Origin: Gammaproteobacteria bacterium
Lineage (GTDB): Bacteria; Pseudomonadota; Gammaproteobacteria; Thiohalomonadales; Thiohalomonadaceae
Assembly: GCA_024709225.1 (NCBI GenBank)
Contig: JANJXC010000038.1
Location: forward strand, 62,001-126,000
Length of the DNA stretch: 64,000 nt
Direction: 5' to 3'
Part shown: positions 41,587-52,497 of the stretch, one piece after another
Layout: each line of letters begins with the position of its first letter
Numbering within the stretch: the stretch's first letter is position 1
Notes under the pieces: model-generated
The model's database searches: none
Seen by the model: the letters and a program-made list of their open reading frames with translations, nothing else
Told to the model about the DNA's origin: nothing
Made by a program: the position numbers and the translations under genes

Positions 41587-42702
41587 TTACTGTTTTCCGC
41601 CTGCTGCCGCTGGTTGCAGCTGCACACCGTTGGGGATATGCAGCGTCGAGGTGGGAAAGGCAATCTGCGCGCCGTTCCGCTCGATGATACCCACCACCTG
41701 CAGCAGAACGTCCTGCTTCACCTCATGATAACGCACCCAGTTGGTGGTTCTGGTGAAGGTATAGATGAAGAAATCCAGCGACGAGGGCGCAAAGGCGTTG
41801 AAGTTGACGATCAGTGTCTGCGTGGCATCAATGTCGGGATGGCTTTCCAGCATGGCGCGCGCATCCGCCACGATGGCCGCCATCTTGTCCACATCGTTGT
41901 AACGGATGCCGATGGTTTCATAAATGCGCCGATGACTCATGCGCGAGGGATTCTCCACCGCGATGCTGGAGAAGGTGGAATTGGGCACATACAGCGGACG
42001 CTTGTCGAAGGTGCGGATCACCGTGAGGCGCCAGCCGATCTCCTCCACCGTGCCCTCGATATTGCGATCGGGCGAACGCACCCAGTCACCCACGGCGAAG
42101 GGACGATCCAGATAGATCATCAGGCCGCCGAAGAAATTCGCCAGCAAGTCCTTGGCGGCAAAACCGACGGCGATGCCGCCGATACCGCCAAAGGCAAGGA
42201 TGCCGGAGATGTTGAAGCCCAGGGTCTGCAGGGCCATCAGTGCGGCGGTAATGCCCACCGATACGCGCAGCAGCTTGCCCACGGCATCCACCGTGGTGGT
42301 ATCGACGCTGCGCCCCTCGGCGGCGGCCGTGGCGAGGATGTCCTGTTCCATGTTGCGGATGAAGCGGAACAGGAACCAGGCCAGGGCAACGATTATCCCC
42401 AGGCTGCGCAAGGGCGCGGCCGCATCGAATACCACCACATCGGTACGCTTGCCGAGAATTTCGGCGGCAAAGGTGATGCCCGCCACCCAGATGAGCAGCG
42501 TCAGCGGCTGGCGCAGGGATTCGACAAAGATATGATCCCAATGGCGGCGGGTGTGCAGCAGCCTGGCATGCAGGCGTTTCAACAGGCGCTTCTGGAAGAA
42601 ATCCAGCAACAGGGTGGCAAACACCACCACGAACACCTGGGACACGATGAACCAGGTACCGTCGCGCCCCCCCATGCTCTGCCAAATCGTTTCGAGATTC
42701 AC
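41587..42702 (-). CDS. MscS-family mechanosensitive ion channel
   Basis: GFAAKDLLANFFGGLMIYLDRPFAVGDWVRSPDRNIEGTVEEIGWRLTVIRTFDKRPLYVPNSTF. Confidence 0.92.
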   Translation of the reverse strand: MNLETIWQSMGGRDGTWFIVSQVFVVVFATLLLDFFQKRLLKRLHARLLHTRRHWDHIFVESLRQPLTLLIWVAGITFAAEILGKRTDVVVFDAAAPLRSLGIIVALAWFLFRFIRNMEQDILATAAAEGRSVDTTTVDAVGKLLRVSVGITAALMALQTLGFNISGILAFGGIGGIAVGFAAKDLLANFFGGLMIYLDRPFAVGDWVRSPDRNIEGTVEEIGWRLTVIRTFDKRPLYVPNSTFSSIAVENPSRMSHRRIYETIGIRYNDVDKMAAIVADARAMLESHPDIDATQTLIVNFNAFAPSSLDFFIYTFTRTTNWVRYHEVKQDVLLQVVGIIERNGAQIAFPTSTLHIPNGVQLQPAAAGGKQ

Positions 42703-42715
42703 GCCACCTCCGCAA

Positions 42716-43762
42716 TCAGAAATCGAATTCGATGGTCGGATCCTGCGCCAGTCGCTCCACGGCCTGCACCGCCTGCTGCCAGTGCGGGTCGCGGTGCAGT
42801 GACTCCCAGGTCACCGGGTGACGCCCATGCATGCGCGCCAGCCGGGTATGCAGCACCGGATCGTGGCGTGGCTTGAAGCCGTCGAGGACGGCCTCGGCCC
42901 CCGCGCGGTTGTTGCACACCAACACCATATCACAGCCGGCATCCACCGCCGCCGCCGCGCGTGCCGCGTAGTCGCCGCCGCAGGCCGCGCCTTCCATGCT
43001 GAGGTCATCGCTGAAGATCACGCCCTGGAAACCAAGACGACGGCGCAGCACCTCGCCGAGCCAGAAGCGGGAAAAGCCCGCGGGCTGGGCATCGACCTTG
43101 GAATAGACCACATGGGCCGGCATGATGCCGGCAAGGCCATAGGCGATCATGCGCTCGAACGGCACCAGGTCTTCGGTATGGATATCCTCGTAGCGGCGCT
43201 CGTCCACCGGCAGCGCGTGATGGGAATCGGCCTCCACCGCACCATGACCGGGAAAGTGCTTGCCGGTCGCGGTCATGCCGGCCTTGCGCATGCCCAGCAT
43301 ATAGCTGTGCGCCAGTTCGGCCACCACATCGGGGGTGTGGTGAAACGAGCGATCACCGATCACCCGGCTGATGCCGCGATCCACATCCAGCACCGGGGCA
43401 AAACTGAAATCCACGCCGACCGCACGCAATTCGCTCGCCATCACCCAGCCGGTGGCCTCGGCCAGACGGCGGGCGCGGCGCGGGTCACGGGCATGGATGT
43501 CACCGAACACCCGCGCCGGCGGCAGCGCGGAAAAGCCGCTGCGAAAGCGCTGCACGCGCCCGCCCTCGTGATCCACGGCCACCAGCAGGCGCGGCTCGCG
43601 CAGCGCATGCACCTCGCGCAGCAAGGCACTCAGCTGCTCGGGGGATTCGTAGTTGCGCGTAAACAGAATCAGGCCGCCCACCAGCGGATGGCGCAGCAGC
43701 TCGCGCTCTTCCGGCAACAGCGTCGTGCCTTGCAGGTCCAGCATCACCGGGCCTAGCGACAT
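42716..43762 (-). CDS. nagZ: Beta-N-acetylhexosaminidase
   Basis: [13 protein letters not shown]...[14 protein letters not shown]...[22 protein letters not shown]...[13 protein letters not shown]. Confidence 0.94.
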   Translation of the reverse strand: MSLGPVMLDLQGTTLLPEERELLRHPLVGGLILFTRNYESPEQLSALLREVHALREPRLLVAVDHEGGRVQRFRSGFSALPPARVFGDIHARDPRRARRLAEATGWVMASELRAVGVDFSFAPVLDVDRGISRVIGDRSFHHTPDVVAELAHSYMLGMRKAGMTATGKHFPGHGAVEADSHHALPVDERRYEDIHTEDLVPFERMIAYGLAGIMPAHVVYSKVDAQPAGFSRFWLGEVLRRRLGFQGVIFSDDLSMEGAACGGDYAARAAAAVDAGCDMVLVCNNRAGAEAVLDGFKPRHDPVLHTRLARMHGRHPVTWESLHRDPHWQQAVQAVERLAQDPTIEFDF

Positions 43763-43825
43763 GTGGCGAACTCCATCAGTGAAAGACAGGCGGTGTGGCC
43801 GCACAATGCCGCCACACCGATTGAT

Positions 43826-44275
43826 TTACAGCGGCAGATCCTTGACCACATCCACCACGATGCGGGTAGTGCCTTCCATCAGCACCACATCGGCACCCAC
43901 CTCGACACGGACATAGCCCTTGGGCACGGGCGACAACTGGCGCTCCAGTTCCGGCGGCAGGGAGCGGGTTTGCAGCCCCGGCGGCAGCGCGCCGTTCTTC
44001 TCCACCTGCTTCTGCAGACCGGGCGGCAACTGCTCACGTTTGGCCAGTCCCGGCGGCAGGCCGTTCTTGTGCGGGCCATTCCCCGGACGCTGAGACGGCT
44101 GACGCGCATGGTAATAATCGCGGATACGCTGGCGGTCCTGCTCGTTGAAGGCCACCTCGACCCGCACGTTCTCGTCCTGCACCACCACGCGACCGGAGGT
44201 CCGCACCGGCTCCAGCGCACAGCCCGCCAGCGTCAGGGCCGCCAATGCGGCACCCACCAGCCAAAACCTGCTCAT
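43826..44275 (-). CDS. CigR/RcnB-like lipoprotein with LPPGL repeats
   Basis: Lipobox LAGCALEP; GLPPGLAKREQLPPGLQKQVEKNGALPPGLQTRSLPPELERQLSPVPKGYVRVEVGADVVL. Confidence 0.7.
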   Translation of the reverse strand: MSRFWLVGAALAALTLAGCALEPVRTSGRVVVQDENVRVEVAFNEQDRQRIRDYYHARQPSQRPGNGPHKNGLPPGLAKREQLPPGLQKQVEKNGALPPGLQTRSLPPELERQLSPVPKGYVRVEVGADVVLMEGTTRIVVDVVKDLPL

Positions 44276-44772
44276 GCCTTATCTCCTTCAGTGATCAATA
44301 CCCGGGTGCCGGCCGGCACCTGATCGAACAGCGCCATGATATCGGCATTGCGCATGCGGATACAGCCATGGGAGGCCGGCACACCCAGCAGTTCCTCGTC
44401 CGGCGTGCCGTGGATGTAGATATAGCGGCGCATGGTGTCCACCTTGCCGAGGCGATTCCGGCCTCGCTCCAGGCCGGACAGCCACAGGATGCGCGTCAGG
44501 ATCCAGTCGCGTTCCGGTGCGGCGGCGCGCAGTTCCGGGGTGAGGACCTCGCCGGTGGGACGCCGGCCGACGAACACCGTATTGGGTACGCTGCCCGCAC
44601 CGATGCGCGCCCGCACCACATGCCAGCCGCGCGGCGTGCAGCCGCTGCCGTTCTCCTCGCCGGGGCCATTGGCCGCGGTGGACACCGGGGCCTCCAGCAG
44701 CACCGCATCACCCTCGCGCAGGCGCAGGCGCTGTTCGGTCAGGCTGATCTCAATCCAGCGTTCTGCGTTCAT
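44272..44772 (-). CDS. L,D-transpeptidase (YkuD domain)
   Basis: IYIHGTPDEELLGVPASHGCIRMRNADIMALFDQV. Confidence 0.92.
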   Translation of the reverse strand: MNAERWIEISLTEQRLRLREGDAVLLEAPVSTAANGPGEENGSGCTPRGWHVVRARIGAGSVPNTVFVGRRPTGEVLTPELRAAAPERDWILTRILWLSGLERGRNRLGKVDTMRRYIYIHGTPDEELLGVPASHGCIRMRNADIMALFDQVPAGTRVLITEGDKA

Positions 44773-45244
44773 CCGCCGTCCAGTTCTTGTAGGGGTGCTG
44801 CACCAGGCAGACGTTGTAATAGCGCGGCTCGTGCGACACCTCGCGTCCGGCCCAGGGCGGCAACTGCAGCGGCGCATCCTCCGCCTCGAGCTCCACCTCG
44901 GCCACCACCAGACCGGCGTTGTCGCCGGCAAACACGTCCACCTCCCACACCCGACCGCCGAAGTGAACGTGATGGCGCACCTTCTCGATAAGCGGCTTCT
45001 CGCACAAGGTATCGAGCAGCGCAGCGGCATCGGCGAGCGGGATGGCGTATTCGTATTCCTGGCGCGTCACGCCCAGGGTGGCGCTCTTGATGTTGAGCCG
45101 TGCCGCGTCCCCCTCGATGCGCACCCGCACCGAGGCCTGTTTCGCCCCCACCAGATAGCCCTGGCGATAGGCTGTGCCGGCATCGGCCGCCTCCCGCCAG
45201 CTATCGTCCTTTACCAGGAATTTGCGCTCGATTTCCGTCGCCAT
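44750..45244 (-). CDS. CYTH domain protein (adenylate cyclase/triphosphatase-like)
   Basis: MATEIERKFLVKDDSW...VRVRIEGD.ARLNIK...EYEYAIPLADAAALL; overlaps start of L,D-transpeptidase gene. Confidence 0.9.
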   Translation of the reverse strand: MATEIERKFLVKDDSWREAADAGTAYRQGYLVGAKQASVRVRIEGDAARLNIKSATLGVTRQEYEYAIPLADAAALLDTLCEKPLIEKVRHHVHFGGRVWEVDVFAGDNAGLVVAEVELEAEDAPLQLPPWAGREVSHEPRYYNVCLVQHPYKNWTADERRTLD

Positions 45245-45410
45245 GATCATGTCCTTGCACAGTGCCGCCATGGTAGGCCATGGGGCCCGGTTTGTGTATT
45301 CTTGACGGCCACGCATTCCCTTATATTCCCGGAGCAAAGAGCGTGAATAACCAAACCATGACCGCCAGCAGCCGCCCCGACTCAACTACCGGCCCCGGGC
45401 CCCGTGACCG

Positions 45411-45776
45411 ATGATGCCGCTGCGCTCGCACTACGCCGCGGTACCGCCGTACCACACCAAGGACGGCTCCGAAATCCGCGAGCTGCTGCACCCGGTCGTG
45501 CACGGCAACCGCAACCAGAGCCTCGCCGAGGCCATCGTCGCCCCCGGCCAGGCCACGGCTTTGCACCGCCACCACCAGACCGAAGAGCTGTACCACATCA
45601 CCGCCGGCCACGGCCTGATGCAGCTCGACACGGACGAGTTCCCCATCGCCCCCGGTGACAGCATATGCATCCCGCCCGGCACAACGCACGCCGTGCACAA
45701 CACCGGCAGCGAACCGCTGCACATCCTCTGCTGCTGTGCCCCGGCCTACAGCCACGACGACACCGAGTTGCTCTGA
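45411..45776 (+). CDS. Cupin domain protein
   Basis: TALHRHHQTEELYHITAGHGLMQLDTDEFPIAPGDSICIPPGTTHAVHNTGSEPLHILCCC. Confidence 0.85.
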   Translation: MMPLRSHYAAVPPYHTKDGSEIRELLHPVVHGNRNQSLAEAIVAPGQATALHRHHQTEELYHITAGHGLMQLDTDEFPIAPGDSICIPPGTTHAVHNTGSEPLHILCCCAPAYSHDDTELL

Positions 45777-45945
45777 GATACAGGAGCCAAGCGCCTGCGC
45801 AATCTGCGCGTGCCCAGAACCAGACAGCTATCGCGGCTCCGCTCCTGCGTCTCCCTGCATGCAGGAGCGAAGCGCATTCGCGAATGATTTCCCCCCGCAA
45901 GGCGCTGCACTATACTGCGCCCCTGAACCTCAACCCGGAAACACC

Positions 45946-46881
45946 GTGCGCATCCTGCTCGCCCCCATGGAAGGCGTCATCGACGCCCCGATGCGCCGAC
46001 TGCTCACCGGTATCGGCGGCTACGATGCCTGCGTTACCGAATTCCTGCGCCTCAGCGACGGCGAACTGCCCGCACGCAGCTACCACAAACACTGTCCGGA
46101 GCTGGCCCAGGGTAGCCGCACCGCCAGCGGCACGCCGGTGATCCTGCAACTGCTCGGCAGCGATCCGGAACTGTTGGCGGTGAGCGCGCAGCGCGCCGTC
46201 AAACTGGGCGCCACCGCCATCGACCTCAACTTCGGCTGTCCCTCGCGCTTCGTCAACCGCAAGGCCGGCGGTGCCGCCTTGCTGAGGGAACCGCCGCTCA
46301 TGGCGCAGATCGTCAGCAGCGTGCGCCGGGCGCTGCCCGGAGAGATTCCGGTTTCCGCCAAGATGCGCCTCGGCTACGACACCCCGGATAAGGCCATCGA
46401 TATCGCCCTCGCCGTGCAGGAGGCTGGTGCCGATTTCCTCACCGTCCACGCTCGCACCCGCGCTGACGGTTACCGTGCCCCTGCCCGCTGGGAGTGGCTG
46501 CGCCCCATCAATGAGGCATTGAAGATTCCGGTGATTGCCAACGGCGACATCAACAGCGTTGACGACTGGCGCCGCTGCCACGAAACCAGCGGTTGCCGGC
46601 ACGTGATGCTTGGCCGCGGCGCCCTCATGCAGCCTGACCTCGCCCGCCAGCTGCGTGCCTGGCATAGCGGCACCGAGGTCAAGGCCATGCAGTGGCCTGA
46701 TATCCGCACGCTTCTGCCGCATCTCATGACGCACTATGCCCCGGGTACCCGCGGCCTTTGCGCCCGCCTCAAGCAGTGGCTGGGCCTGTTGCGCCAGCGG
46801 CATGGCGAAGCAGAGGTGGCGTTTGCCCGGATTCGGTCCCTGCGGGACATGGACAGCATACTGACGGCGCTGGCTGGATGA
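45946..46881 (+). CDS. dusC: tRNA-dihydrouridine(16) synthase
   Basis: VRILLAPMEGVIDAPMRRLLTGIGG...IDLNFGCPSRFVNRKAGGAALL...VHARTRADGYRAPARWEWL; GTG start. Confidence 0.9.
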   Translation: MRILLAPMEGVIDAPMRRLLTGIGGYDACVTEFLRLSDGELPARSYHKHCPELAQGSRTASGTPVILQLLGSDPELLAVSAQRAVKLGATAIDLNFGCPSRFVNRKAGGAALLREPPLMAQIVSSVRRALPGEIPVSAKMRLGYDTPDKAIDIALAVQEAGADFLTVHARTRADGYRAPARWEWLRPINEALKIPVIANGDINSVDDWRRCHETSGCRHVMLGRGALMQPDLARQLRAWHSGTEVKAMQWPDIRTLLPHLMTHYAPGTRGLCARLKQWLGLLRQRHGEAEVAFARIRSLRDMDSILTALAG

Positions 46882-46931
46882 GTTGCGCCCGCCGTGGTGC
46901 CGCATGGCAGCCACAGCGCAATGCGAAAAAA

Positions 46932-47639
46932 TCAGACCTGCACCGGCAAGCGGGTATCCAGCACCACCGCCTGCGTGGTCACTGTCGCCCGATAGGCAAC
47001 CGCCTCGACCCCGGCAGCCAGCGCCGCACGCAAGGTGCGTCCATAGAGTGGATCGATTTCATCGGCCGGCCGCACAGCAGCCGCATCGGCGCGCTGCACA
47101 CAAAAGAAGATTACGCCGCGCGCCCCCTGCGCCGCCACCTGCATCAGCTCGCGCAGATGCTTGCTGCCGCGGGCGCTGACTGCATCGGGGAAAAAGGCGC
47201 TGCCGCCCGCATCGACGGCCGTGACGTTCTTGATTTCCACATAGCAGGCGGGACGGCCGGCAGCCTCGAGCAACAGATCGATGCGACTGTTTTCGGCGCC
47301 ATAGCGCACCTCTTGTCGCAGCGTAGCGTAGCCCTGCAGCTCCGTTACCACCCCGGCATAGACGGCCTCGCCCACCAGCCGGTTCACCACGCCGGTATTG
47401 ATGCCGATCATCACTCCGGCATGATTCTCCACCAGCTCCCAGGCGTGCGGATATTTTCGCGCGGGGTTGTCTACCGCGCGCAGCCAGACCCGGCTGCCCG
47501 GTTCGGCGCAGCCCAGCATGCTGCCGGTATTGGGGGAGTGGGCGGTGATGACGCTGCCGTCGGCCAGTTCGATATCGGCCAGAAAACGCTTGTAGCGCCG
47601 CAGCAGCGTTCCAGCCAGGAGAGGAGTTTCGAATTCCAC
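46932..47639 (-). CDS. sfsA: DNA/RNA nuclease SfsA (sugar fermentation stimulation protein)
   Basis: GTLLRRYKRFLADIELADGSVITAHSPNTGSMLGCAEPGSRVWL...YVEIKNVT...FPDAVSARGSKHLREL. Confidence 0.93.
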   Translation of the reverse strand: MEFETPLLAGTLLRRYKRFLADIELADGSVITAHSPNTGSMLGCAEPGSRVWLRAVDNPARKYPHAWELVENHAGVMIGINTGVVNRLVGEAVYAGVVTELQGYATLRQEVRYGAENSRIDLLLEAAGRPACYVEIKNVTAVDAGGSAFFPDAVSARGSKHLRELMQVAAQGARGVIFFCVQRADAAAVRPADEIDPLYGRTLRAALAAGVEAVAYRATVTTQAVVLDTRLPVQV

Positions 47640-47678
47640 AATCGGTGTTTACTTGTATCTTGTAACTTGTATCTGCTC

Positions 47679-49904
47679 TTAATGAATCCGCCGCCGCGCC
47701 TCGGTGACATTGGGCAACTGCCCAATGCGTCCCAGCACACGCGACAGTTCGTCGATGTTGGCGATCTCCAGGGTAAGCTGCATGCGCACACTGTAGTCCT
47801 GCTTGTTGGTCTGGGTGTTGACCGACAGCACGTTGATCTTGTCATTGGACAGGATCGAGGTGATGTCGCGCAGGAGTCCCTGGCGGTCGAAGGCGAGAAT
47901 TTCGATGTCCACCGGATAGGTCTGGCGCTGTTTGCTGCTCCACTCCACCTCGATGAGGCGCACGCGCTTGTCCGGCGCCATGTTGAGAATGTTGCGGCAG
48001 TCGCGCCGATGGATGGTGACGCCGCGCCCCTGGGTGATGTAGCCCACCACGGCATCACCCGGCGCCGGCTTGCAGCAGCGCGCCATGGTGGTGAGCAGGT
48101 TGCCGACGCCGAGGATATGGACACCGCCCGCGCCACCGCTCTTGCCGGCCGTGCTCGGCGCACTGATCGGCAATACATCCTCTTCCCCGCTCTCCGGTGG
48201 CGGCACCACCTGTTTCTGCAGCGCGCGCACGATCTGCGTGGTATTGATATCACCGCGGCCAATGGCGAGCAGAAAGGGATCGAGCTGATCGAAACCGAAC
48301 TGCGCGGCCAGCTGTTCCAGCGGCAGGTCGGAGACACTGAAGCGGCGCAGCTCCTTTTCCAGCACCGCGCGACCTTCCGCCAGATTGCGCTCCAGCGCCT
48401 GCTGGGTGAACCAGTGGCGCACCTTGGCGCGGGCGCGCGAGGTCTTGAGATAACCGAGATGGGGATTGAGCCAGTCGCGGCTCGGCTCGCCCTGGCGTGC
48501 GGTGAGGATCTCCACCTGCTCGCCGCTCTTCAGTTCGTAGGTGATGGGCACCATGCGGCCGTCGACACGGGCGCCGCGGGCACGGTTGCCCACCTCGGTG
48601 TGGATGTAATAGGCGAAGTCCAGCGGCGTGGCGCCTTGCGGCATGTCCACCACCTCGCCTTGCGGCGTCAGCACATAAACGCGGTCCTGGAACACCTCGG
48701 ACTTGAAGCGATCGATGAAGTCGCCGGCGCTGTTTTCTTCGTCCTTCCACTCCAGCAGCTGACGCAGCCAGGCCACCTTCTGCTCGAAGTCGCGGTTGCT
48801 CTTGCCGCCCTCCTTGTAGCGCCAGTGCGCGGCCACGCCCAGCTCCGACTCCTTGTCCATCTCGAAGGTGCGGATCTGCACCTCGATGGTCTTGCCCTCC
48901 GGCCCCATTACGGCGGTATGGATGGAGCGGTAGCGGTTTTCCTTCGGCGTGGCGATGTAGTCGTCGAACTCCTTGGCGATGTGCGGCCACAGGGTATGCA
49001 CCACGCCGAGGGCGTGATAGCAGTCGGGAATGGTATCGACCAGGATGCGCAGCGCACGCACGTCGTACAGCTCGTGAAAGCTGAGCCCCTTGCGCTGCAT
49101 CTTCTTCCAGATGCTGTAGATGTGCTTGGGTCGGCCCTTGACGTCGGCCTTGATGCCGGAACGTTCCAGCTCCTCACGCAGGGTGGCGAGCACCTTGTCG
49201 ATATAGCGCTGGCGATCGACGCGGCGCTCGTCGAGGGACTTGGCGATCTCCTTGTAGGCCTGTGGCTCCAGGTAGCGGAAGGCCAGGTCTTCCAGCTCCC
49301 ACTTCACGTGCCAGATGCCGAGGCGGTTGGCCAGCGGGGCGTAGATGTCCAGGGTTTCGCGCGCGATGCGCTGCTGCTTGTAGTCAGGCAGGTGCTGCAG
49401 GGTGCGCATGTTGTGCAGGCGATCGGCCAGCTTGATCAGCACCACGCGCACGTCCTCGGCCATGGCAAGCAGCAGCTTGCGCAGGCTCTCCGCCTTGACC
49501 TGCTCCTTCTTGTTGCCCTGCTCCGTCGCCTGGTACTCGCCGATCACCTTCATCTTGGTGAGGCCGTCCACCAGATGCGCCACCGCCGGGCTGCAGGCCT
49601 GCTCGATGTCCTCCAGCGTGATGGTGGTGTCTTCCACCACGTCGTGCAGGATGGCGGCGGCCAGGGTTTCGTGGTCCATGCGCAGGCCGGCGAGGATGTC
49701 GGCCACGGCGATGGCATGGGCCAGATAGGGCTCGCCGGAGGCACGGGTCTGCTCACGGTGCGCGCGCTCGGCCAGCTCGACGGCACGACGGATCAGCGCG
49801 ACCTCATCGGGCGCGCGTCCTTCCGCCAGGCTGTTCAGCCAGGCGTTGCGGCCGGCAGCTTCCTGCAGCGCGGCATCATGAACGGTGGATTCGACGTAAA
49901 CCAT
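47679..49904 (-). CDS. relA: RelA/SpoT family (p)ppGpp synthetase with intact HD motif
   Basis: ILHDVVEDTTITLEDIE, RVVLIKLADRLHNMRTL, synthetase YRSIHTAVMGPEGKTIEVQIRT, TGS and ACT domains. Confidence 0.92.
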   Translation of the reverse strand: MVYVESTVHDAALQEAAGRNAWLNSLAEGRAPDEVALIRRAVELAERAHREQTRASGEPYLAHAIAVADILAGLRMDHETLAAAILHDVVEDTTITLEDIEQACSPAVAHLVDGLTKMKVIGEYQATEQGNKKEQVKAESLRKLLLAMAEDVRVVLIKLADRLHNMRTLQHLPDYKQQRIARETLDIYAPLANRLGIWHVKWELEDLAFRYLEPQAYKEIAKSLDERRVDRQRYIDKVLATLREELERSGIKADVKGRPKHIYSIWKKMQRKGLSFHELYDVRALRILVDTIPDCYHALGVVHTLWPHIAKEFDDYIATPKENRYRSIHTAVMGPEGKTIEVQIRTFEMDKESELGVAAHWRYKEGGKSNRDFEQKVAWLRQLLEWKDEENSAGDFIDRFKSEVFQDRVYVLTPQGEVVDMPQGATPLDFAYYIHTEVGNRARGARVDGRMVPITYELKSGEQVEILTARQGEPSRDWLNPHLGYLKTSRARAKVRHWFTQQALERNLAEGRAVLEKELRRFSVSDLPLEQLAAQFGFDQLDPFLLAIGRGDINTTQIVRALQKQVVPPPESGEEDVLPISAPSTAGKSGGAGGVHILGVGNLLTTMARCCKPAPGDAVVGYITQGRGVTIHRRDCRNILNMAPDKRVRLIEVEWSSKQRQTYPVDIEILAFDRQGLLRDITSILSNDKINVLSVNTQTNKQDYSVRMQLTLEIANIDELSRVLGRIGQLPNVTEARRRIH

Positions 49905-49949
49905 GCAACTCTCTTCGCCTGCAAACAATGCGCAAAGTTTAGCGCGGCT

Positions 49950-52043
49950 TTAGCGGCGGCGCCGCGATTTGGCCGGCGCGGCACCGTCACGCCGCGCCGG
50001 TGCCGGCTTGCCCTTTTGCGGCGTCACCGGCCGCCCGGTGCCCTCTGGCTGCCAGGCCGGGACCAGGTGGCGCTTGCCGTTGCCGATGAGATCGGTGCGC
50101 CCCATGCGCTTCAGCGCATCGCGCAGCAGCGGCCAGTTTTCCGGGTCGTGGTAGCGCAGGAAGGCCTTGTGCAGGCGGCGCTGACGCAGGCCGCTCGGCA
50201 CCTCGATACCGGTGCTGTCGCGGCGCACCCGCTTCAGCGGATTGTGGCCGGTGTGGTACATGGCGGTGGCGATGGCCAGCGGCGTGGGCAGGAAGGTCTG
50301 TACCTGATCGAGGCGGAAGCCGTTGCGCTTCAGCCACAGCGCCAGCTCCAGCATGTCGGTATCCGAGGTGCCGGGATGGGCGGCAATAAAATACGGGATC
50401 AGGTACTGCTCCTTGCCCGCCTCCTTCGAGGCCTGCTCGAACATCGTCTTGAAGCGGTCATAGGTACCGATGCCCGGCTTCATCATCATGTTGAGCGGCC
50501 CCGCCTCGGTGTGCTCCGGCGCGATCTTGAGATAACCGCCGACGTGATGGGTCACCAGTTCCTTGACGTATTCCGGGGAGCGCACCGCCAGGTCGTAGCG
50601 CAGGCCGGAGGCGATGTGCACACGCTTGATGCCGGGCAACTGGCGCACGCGACGGTAGAGGTGGATCAGCGGCGCGTGATCGGTCTTCATGTTGACGCAG
50701 ATGTCGGGAAAGACGCAGGACAGGCGCCGGCAGGCGGCCTCGATCTGCTCATCCTTGCAGTGCATGCGATACATGTTGGCGGTGGGGCCGCCGAGGTCGG
50801 AGATGACGCCGGTGAAACCGGCGACCTGATCACGGATCGCCTCCACCTCGCGCACGATGGAGTCTTCGGAGCGGTTCTGGATGATGCGCCCTTCGTGCTC
50901 GGTGATGGAGCAGAAGGTGCAGCCGCCGAAACAGCCGCGCATGATGTTGATGGAGAAACGGATCATCTCCCAGGCCGGCAGGCGCGCATTGCCGTAGGAC
51001 GGGTGCGGCGCACGGGCAAAGGGCAGGTCGAAGATGGCATCCATCTCCTTGGTGCTGAGCGGAATCGGCGGCGGGTTGAGCCATACCTCGCGCTCACCGT
51101 GGCGCTGCACCAGGGCGCGGGCGTTGCCGGGATTGGTTTCCAGATGGAAGATGCGCGAGGCATGGGCGTACAGCACCGGGTCATCGCGCACCTGCTCATA
51201 GGATGGCAGGCGCACCACCGCATGCGCGCGATCGATGCGCGGCTTTTTCTGCAGCCGTACCACCTGCGTGGCGCCCGGTGCGCAGGCCGGGGTTTCCGCA
51301 TAGGGATTGACGTGCACCGGCAACGCACCCGGGGTATCGATCTCTCCAGCATCCACCTCATACCAGTCCTGCGGCACGGTCTTGCGCAGAAAGGCGGTGC
51401 CGCGCACGTCGGTGATTTCACTCACTGGCGTGCCCTTGGCCAGGCGGTGCGCCACCTCCACCAGGGCGCGTTCGGCGTTGCCGTACAAAAGCAGATCGGC
51501 CTTGGCGTCCATCACCACCGAGCGGCGCACCTTTTCCGACCAGTAGTCGTAATGGGCGATGCGGCGCAGGCTGGCCTCGATGCCACCAATAATCAAGGGC
51601 ACGTCGTTATACGCCTCGCGACAGCGCTGGCTGTAGACAACCACGGAACGGTCCGGCCGCTTGCCGCCCTCGCCCCCCGGCGTGTAGGCATCATCGCTGC
51701 GGATGCGCCGCTCGGCGGTATAGCGGTTGACCATGGAGTCCATGTTGCCGGCGGTGACGCCGAAGAACAGGTTGGGACGGCCCAGACGTTTGAAATCCTC
51801 CGCCGAGGTCCAGTCCGGCTGGGCGATGATGCCGACGCGAAAGCCCTGCGCCTCCAGCAGGCGCCCGACCATGGCCATGCCGAAGCTGGGGTGATCGATG
51901 TAGGCATCACCTGTGACCAGGATCACATCGCAGGAGTCCCAGCCCAGCCGGTCCATCTCCTCGCGCGACATCGGCAGGAAGGGCGCGGTGCCAAAGCGTT
52001 GCGCCCAGTATTTGCGGTAGGAGAAAAGTTCGCGGACGGACAT
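49950..52043 (-). CDS. ygiQ: YgiQ family radical SAM protein
   Basis: [51 protein letters not shown]-like N-terminus. Confidence 0.95.
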   Translation of the reverse strand: MSVRELFSYRKYWAQRFGTAPFLPMSREEMDRLGWDSCDVILVTGDAYIDHPSFGMAMVGRLLEAQGFRVGIIAQPDWTSAEDFKRLGRPNLFFGVTAGNMDSMVNRYTAERRIRSDDAYTPGGEGGKRPDRSVVVYSQRCREAYNDVPLIIGGIEASLRRIAHYDYWSEKVRRSVVMDAKADLLLYGNAERALVEVAHRLAKGTPVSEITDVRGTAFLRKTVPQDWYEVDAGEIDTPGALPVHVNPYAETPACAPGATQVVRLQKKPRIDRAHAVVRLPSYEQVRDDPVLYAHASRIFHLETNPGNARALVQRHGEREVWLNPPPIPLSTKEMDAIFDLPFARAPHPSYGNARLPAWEMIRFSINIMRGCFGGCTFCSITEHEGRIIQNRSEDSIVREVEAIRDQVAGFTGVISDLGGPTANMYRMHCKDEQIEAACRRLSCVFPDICVNMKTDHAPLIHLYRRVRQLPGIKRVHIASGLRYDLAVRSPEYVKELVTHHVGGYLKIAPEHTEAGPLNMMMKPGIGTYDRFKTMFEQASKEAGKEQYLIPYFIAAHPGTSDTDMLELALWLKRNGFRLDQVQTFLPTPLAIATAMYHTGHNPLKRVRRDSTGIEVPSGLRQRRLHKAFLRYHDPENWPLLRDALKRMGRTDLIGNGKRHLVPAWQPEGTGRPVTPQKGKPAPARRDGAAPAKSRRRR

Positions 52044-52140
52044 GGGTCTGGATACCGATTGGGTTTTACTCGCGTGGAGTCAGTGCAGTATATTGAGCCG
52101 CAAGGGCCATCACCGAAGACGACGATCAAGGAGCCGAATC

Positions 52141-52440
52141 ATGCGTCCCAGCCATATCAGCCTCATCGCCATCCTGCTGGCTGCCGGCAGCACTGCCGCC
52201 AACGGCGATGTGGTGCAGGTTCCGCCTGCCACACCGGAGGATGAGGTCACACAACCGGCGCAACACATGGACCTCCCCGTCCGCGGCATGAACATGCAGC
52301 AGGTCGAGGCCCGCTTCGGTATGCCGCTGGAGAAAATCGCTGCCGTGGGCAAACCGCCCATCAGCCGTTGGGTATACCCGGATTATACCGTCTATTTCGA
52401 ACATCAGTACGTGTTGCACGCCGTACTCAAACGCAAATAA
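52141..52440 (+). CDS. Small secreted SmpA/OmlA-like hypothetical protein
   Basis: Signal peptide; MNMQQVEARFGMPLEKIAAVGKPPISRWVYPDYTVYFEHQYVLHAV. Confidence 0.7.
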   Translation: MRPSHISLIAILLAAGSTAANGDVVQVPPATPEDEVTQPAQHMDLPVRGMNMQQVEARFGMPLEKIAAVGKPPISRWVYPDYTVYFEHQYVLHAVLKRK

Positions 52441-52497
52441 CACCCTTTCAACCACCGCGGTTGCTATCGTGCAACCGCAGCCCCGATCATGGCTCCC

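Noticed and set aside
46758-52244. 1828-aa + strand ORF
   Set aside because: Antisense shadow of sfsA, relA-type and ygiQ in GC-rich DNA; its translation is His/Gln/Gly/Ala-rich without domain motifs, while the minus strand has clear families.
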